A stretch of 64,000 bases of DNA from Streptantibioticus cattleyicolor NRRL 8057 = DSM 46488 (GTDB lineage Bacteria; Actinomycetota; Actinomycetes; Streptomycetales; Streptomycetaceae): contig NC_017585.1 of the NCBI RefSeq assembly GCF_000240165.1, forward strand, positions 1,550,001 to 1,614,000, written 5' to 3'. Both the position numbers and the translations under genes were made by a program. This document shows positions 60,496 through 64,000 of this stretch, one piece after another. The notes below the pieces were generated by a model that was not told the origin of the DNA, made no database searches, and saw only the letters and a list, made by a program, of their open reading frames with translations. Positions within the stretch are counted from its first letter, which is position 1; every line of letters begins with the position of its first letter.

Positions 60496-61365
60496 ATGGA
60501 CACCGAGGCCGTCGACGAATCGGTCCGCGCCCGGCCGGCGCCCGCGTTGCGGCCGTACGTCGCCGGGTACACCGGATACCGGCAGGAACGCGTTGCGCCC
60601 GGACTCCACCGCGGACTGCCGTCGCCGTGGCTCACGCTCATCTTCACGCTCGACGACCCGCTGACCGTCAGCCGCCACCCCGACCCGCGGCAGGCCCCGG
60701 GTACGTACGACACCGTGCTCGGCGGGCTGCACACCCGACCGGCGCTCATCAGCCACGACGGCCGCCAGTCGGGCATCCAGCTCGCGGTGCGCCCGCTCGG
60801 CGCGCGAGCGCTGCTGGGGTTGCCGGCCGGGGAGCTGGCGGACACCGACGTGCCCGCCGACGCCGTGCTCGGTCCGGTGGCGGCGTCTGCGCGGGAACGG
60901 CTGCGGGACGCGGCGACCTGGCGGCGGCGGTTCGCCGTGCTGGACGAGGTCCTGCTGTCCCTGCTGCGACGTGAAGCCGTGGCGCCGCCCGCGCCCGAGG
61001 TGGTGCGGGCCTGGTGGCTGCTGATGCGCGGCGGCGGTGCCGTACCGGTGGCGGCGCTCGCCGAGGACGTCGGGTGGAGCGCCCGGCACCTGTCGGCGCG
61101 GTTCCGGCGGGAGACCGGCCTCGGCCCGAAGACCGCCGCGCGGGTCATCCGCTTCGACCGGGCCCGCAGGCAGCTGATGTCTCCGGGCGCCGTGCCGTCG
61201 GTCGTGCCCCGGCTGGCGGAGATCGCGGCCGTGCACGGTTACTTCGACCAGGCACACCTCGCGCGGGAGTTCCGGTCGCTGGCCGGCTGCCCGCCGAGCC
61301 GCTGGCTTGCCGAGGAGTTCCGAAACGTCCAAGTGCCCGGACCGCCGGCGCGGCGAGGCTGGTGA
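60496..61365 (+). CDS. AraC-family transcriptional regulator
   Basis: A 289-residue regulator with an N-terminal sensing domain (ALRPYVAGYTGYR) and a C-terminal AraC double helix-turn-helix (VPVAALAEDVGWSARHLSARFRRE, then AAVHGYFDQAHLAREFRSLAG). ATG at 60496 is chosen; an ATG at 60466 is a possible longer start. The AraC domain is followed by the VOC gene 34 bases later. Likely controls its neighbours; effector unknown. Confidence 0.9.
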   Translation: MDTEAVDESVRARPAPALRPYVAGYTGYRQERVAPGLHRGLPSPWLTLIFTLDDPLTVSRHPDPRQAPGTYDTVLGGLHTRPALISHDGRQSGIQLAVRPLGARALLGLPAGELADTDVPADAVLGPVAASARERLRDAATWRRRFAVLDEVLLSLLRREAVAPPAPEVVRAWWLLMRGGGAVPVAALAEDVGWSARHLSARFRRETGLGPKTAARVIRFDRARRQLMSPGAVPSVVPRLAEIAAVHGYFDQAHLAREFRSLAGCPPSRWLAEEFRNVQVPGPPARRGW

Positions 61366-61399
61366 CCACAGTCCGACGACCCGAGGAGATGTGATCGTC

Positions 61400-61840
61400 A
61401 TGGCCGGTACGCCACCCCCACCCCAGGTCTGGCCCGTCCTGCGGGCCCGCGACGCCGATGCCCTCATCCGCTTCCTCACCGACGCCTTCGGGTTCCGGGA
61501 GACGGTCCGCTACGGCGACGGGGACCACGTCGACCACGCCGAGCTGTCGTGGCCGGAGGGGGGCGGCGTCATGCTCGGTTCCGTCCGCGACGACCCCGCC
61601 GACCCGTGCCCGCTCGCTCCCGGTGCCTTCGGCGCCTACGTGGTCACCGCCGACCCCGACGCCCTGTGCGCCCGCGCCCGGGCCGCGGGCGCCGAGATCA
61701 CCTCCCCCCTCCACGACACCGACTACGGCTCCCGTGACTTCTCCGCCCGCGACCCCGAAGGCAACCTGTGGTCCTTCGGCACCTACCGGGGTCACCCCGG
61801 CGCGGGGACGGACGCCGCCGGCACCGCGCGGGACGCCTGA
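61400..61840 (+). CDS. VOC-family (glyoxalase/bleomycin-resistance fold) protein
   Basis: A 146-residue protein of the vicinal-oxygen-chelate fold: RDADALIRFLTDAFGF, HAELSWPEGGGVMLGS and YGSRDFSARDPEGNLWSFGTY are the typical strands. ATG at 61400 with GAGGAG upstream; GTG at 61391 would be too close to that site. VOC proteins include glyoxalases, dioxygenases and drug-binding proteins; the activity here is open. It closes the cupin-AraC-VOC row. Confidence 0.88.
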   Translation: MAGTPPPPQVWPVLRARDADALIRFLTDAFGFRETVRYGDGDHVDHAELSWPEGGGVMLGSVRDDPADPCPLAPGAFGAYVVTADPDALCARARAAGAEITSPLHDTDYGSRDFSARDPEGNLWSFGTYRGHPGAGTDAAGTARDA

Positions 61841-62526
61841 GCGCGCCGTTCTCACGACGGGCGAGCGACAACGGCCGTAAGTCGCAGGGGAGTTGGCGTC
61901 GCCTTGTCGCGGTCGGTGACCCTCCGACTCGCGTGTCGTCCCACTCCGTGGACGGTATGTCCACGATCCGTTCCCCCGCCGCGCCGATCCCGCGGCGGGC
62001 CGGCGAGTCCCCCGGCCACCCGCCCGCCGACCTGTCGCCATTCCCGCGGGCGGGTGCCGCGGCCGGTGCCGCGTCGGCTTGAAGGAAGCGGCCCGATCCG
62101 GCCATCGTCGGATACGGACGACGATCCACGCCCGTCAGCGCCGCAGGCCATCCGTGGAAACGGACGGGCGGTTACCGAGCGCGATGGTAGGAATCCGGTC
62201 ACCGGCGCGAAGAGGATATTGATTTATGATCGATGGTCAGTGCAAAGTCTTTTCGGGCCAGGCGACGATGTTGTGTCCGTGGGACGACGCAGCTTGGCCG
62301 CGACCGGTACCCACGGTGTCCGCAGCCAGCGATGACGGTACGGGATCGGCGGAACACGGAAGGCGTTGTTCCGCTGCGTTCCCGTACCTCGACGGCACCG
62401 TGTCTTCACCCTTCCGTCTCCGTTGAACAGCGCATCCACCCGCCGACGGCCATGGCGCGGCCATGACCGTGAGGCGGGACGGCACGTCGTGCAACTCTCC
62501 TTTCGGATCGGTAGGGAGACTTCGAG
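61841..62526. other. Intergenic region upstream of the adenylation-domain gene
   Basis: A spacer of about 690 bases, long for this window. Bases ~62212-62245 are unusually AT-rich (GATATTGATTTATGATCG) and may hold the promoter of the biosynthetic gene at 62527. Short open frames (for example from ATG 62226) lack codon bias and were not called. No clear RNA gene, repeat or operator palindrome was found. Confidence 0.45.
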
Positions 62527-64000
62527 ATGCCCGCACGGTTCAGCATTCCCCTCACCGCATGGCCGCCCGGGGCGGTGGCCGTGCGGTGCGACGGACGTCC
62601 CCCGGTCACCTACGCCGAACTCGACGCCCGCTGTGCCCGGTTGGGGGACCGGCTACGGGAACGCGGCGTCGGCCCGGAGACCGTCGTCGCCGTCTCCGTG
62701 ACCGAACGCGCGGACACCCTGGTGGCGTTGCTCGCCATCCTCCGCGTGGGCGGCGTGTACCTGCCGCTGGACACCACGGCACCGGTCGAGCGGCGCCGTC
62801 AGGTGCTGGCGGACAGCGGCGCCACGGTGGTGCTGCGCGACGGCCCCCACCCCGGCGCCGAACCCGTCGCGGAGGGGCGGGCCGATCCGCCGGCGGCCGG
62901 CACCGACCCCACGGACGCCGACACCGCGTACCTCCTCTACACCTCGGGGACCACGGGGCGGCCCAAGGGCGTGTGCGTCCCCCGAGGGGCCTTGGCGGCG
63001 CACCTGCGGGACATGGCCGAGCGGCTGGAACTGGTGGCGGACGACCGTGTCCTGTGGTTCGCCGCCCCGCACGTCGACGTCGCGCTGGAACAGGCGCTGA
63101 CCCCGCTGATCGTCGGCGCCACCGTGGTGACGCGCGGCCCCGGGCTGCTGTCCTTCGGCGAACTGGCCGACCTCGTCGACCGCCACGCGGTCACCGTCGC
63201 CAACCTGCCGGGCGGCTACTGGAACGCGTTCGCCTCGTCCCTCGACGGACAACGGGCCGCGGCCTGCCGGGGCTTGAGACTGATGATCTCGGGCAGTGAA
63301 CGCATGTCGGCCCGCGCGGTGGCCGACTGGCAGCGGCTCCTGCCGGACGTGCCGTTGCTCAACGCCTACGGTCCCACCGAGGCGGTCATCACCTCGACCC
63401 TCTTCCGCCTCCCGGCGGGGGTGACACCACAGGACGAGATCCCCATCGGGACCGCGTGCGGCGGGCGCGGACTGTACGTGCTGGACGAGCGGAAGACACC
63501 GGTCCCCGACGGGCGCACCGGCGAGCTCTACATCGGCGGCGCGCCACTGGCCCGGGGATACCTGGCCCGGCCGGAGACGACCGCCGAACGCTTCGTGCCC
63601 GACCCGTGGGCGGACTCCCCGGACGCCCTGATGTACCGCACCGGCGACCTGGTCCGGAAGACCGACGACGGGGTCCTGGAATTCGTCGGCCGCGCCGACG
63701 ACCAGGTGAAGATCAGAGGGTTCCGGGTGGAGCCGGCCGAGGTGCGGCTGGTGATGGAACGCCACCCCGCGGTACGCCACTGCGCCGTCCTGGGGCGGAC
63801 GACTCCCGACGGCCGCACCACCCTGGTCGCCTACGTGGTGGCCCCCGACGCCACACCGGCCCAACTGGTGTCCCACGCGGGCGAGTTGTTACCTCCGCAC
63901 ATGGTGCCCACCGTCGTGCCGCTGCCCGCCCTGCCACTGACCGCCGACGGCAAACTGGACCGGGCCGCGCTCCCCGAACCCGCCCCGGCCACCCAGGACG
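62527..64000 (+). CDS. Nonribosomal peptide synthetase adenylation domain (runs off right edge)
   Basis: An open frame of 491 codons to the window edge, all adenylation domain. Core motifs are present: VYLPLDTTAP (A2), YLLYTSGTTGRPKG (A3), NAYGPTEAVI (A5), GELYIGGAPLARGYL (A6), YRTGDLVR (A7), GRADDQVKIRGFRVEPAEV (A8), LPLTADGKLDRAAL (A10 with catalytic Lys). The ATG at 62527 is nine bases after GGGAG. Codon 455 (63889-63891) is TTA, so expression should need the bldA tRNA. A carrier protein and further modules would lie beyond the edge. The substrate pocket begins Asp-Val (HVDVALEQ); I do not assign the amino acid. Confidence 0.9.
   Translation, partial: MPARFSIPLTAWPPGAVAVRCDGRPPVTYAELDARCARLGDRLRERGVGPETVVAVSVTERADTLVALLAILRVGGVYLPLDTTAPVERRRQVLADSGATVVLRDGPHPGAEPVAEGRADPPAAGTDPTDADTAYLLYTSGTTGRPKGVCVPRGALAAHLRDMAERLELVADDRVLWFAAPHVDVALEQALTPLIVGATVVTRGPGLLSFGELADLVDRHAVTVANLPGGYWNAFASSLDGQRAAACRGLRLMISGSERMSARAVADWQRLLPDVPLLNAYGPTEAVITSTLFRLPAGVTPQDEIPIGTACGGRGLYVLDERKTPVPDGRTGELYIGGAPLARGYLARPETTAERFVPDPWADSPDALMYRTGDLVRKTDDGVLEFVGRADDQVKIRGFRVEPAEVRLVMERHPAVRHCAVLGRTTPDGRTTLVAYVVAPDATPAQLVSHAGELLPPHMVPTVVPLPALPLTADGKLDRAALPEPAPATQD

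Noticed and set aside
61904-62335. Open frames in the spacer before the adenylation-domain gene
   Set aside because: No ribosome-binding site, no third-position GC bias and no recognisable motif.
62226-62426. 66-codon frame starting at ATG 62226 as a leader peptide or MbtH-like protein
   Set aside because: It lacks the MbtH tryptophan pattern, the codon use is random and the start is poorly spaced from any Shine-Dalgarno sequence.
63060-63120. Amino-acid specificity of the adenylation domain
   Set aside because: The pocket begins Asp-Val, but reading all eight code positions by eye without an alignment would be guesswork.

Overview
This window reads as chromosomal DNA of a Streptomyces or close streptomycete relative. 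It has very high GC, dense short-gap gene packing, many GTG starts and GTGA/ATGA overlaps, and only two TTA (bldA-type) codons noticed. Gene families typical of Streptomyces are present: a large ATPase-LuxR regulator, a streptophobe membrane protein, a NACHT protein with a membrane tail, ECF42 sigma factors with DGPF partners, a sedolisin and a class F sortase.

Layout. 1-4.5 kb: part of an aromatic carotenoid cluster (crtB end, a Rieske protein, then crtY and crtU on the other strand). 4.6-7.4 kb: an alpha/beta hydrolase divergent from a three-gene DJ-1/PfpI operon. 7.4-18.8 kb: mostly exported or signalling proteins: a ricin-type lectin, a secreted esterase coupled to a NACHT NTPase broken by a frame change, a C39-like peptidase with an anchored partner, an ATPase-LuxR regulator with a TTA codon, a sedolisin and a Cys-rich lipoprotein. 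18.8-27.7 kb: small regulators and enzymes, an ABC exporter pair divergent from a NarL-type two-component system, and two frame-broken genes (an SDR and a metallo-beta-lactamase-fold hydrolase).

28.3-31.9 kb is the clearest mobile region. A complete IS5-family element on the left and a truncated inverted copy of its left end on the right enclose a MarR regulator, a membrane protein and a Qnr/McbG-like pentapeptide-repeat protein. This is a composite-transposon-like unit whose cargo looks like a regulated export/resistance module. 32-42.7 kb: carboxylesterase/TetR, small membrane and lipoproteins, a double GNAT protein, an EF-hand protein, a TetR with two operators facing a frame-broken FAD oxidoreductase and an aldo/keto reductase, and a LysR with a palindrome facing a CTP-synthase-like amidotransferase. 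42.9-49.1 kb: an MMPL transporter, a streptophobe protein and an OmpR-type two-component system run as one co-directional block.

49-62 kb: two separate ECF42 sigma/DGPF-protein modules about 8 kb apart; a LysR facing a quinone oxidoreductase and an aldo/keto reductase; a sortase with an anchored surface protein; a 44-residue Asp/Gly/Pro-rich peptide gene coupled to an isoaspartyl-type methyltransferase (a candidate peptide-modification pair); a second copy of an 82-residue protein also found at 20 kb; and cupin, AraC and VOC genes. From 62.5 kb a nonribosomal peptide adenylation domain with a TTA codon runs off the right edge, probably the start of a biosynthetic cluster.

At least four genes are frame-broken, several at homopolymer runs. 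Either the assembly carries indel errors or these genes are decaying; sequence alone cannot separate the two.
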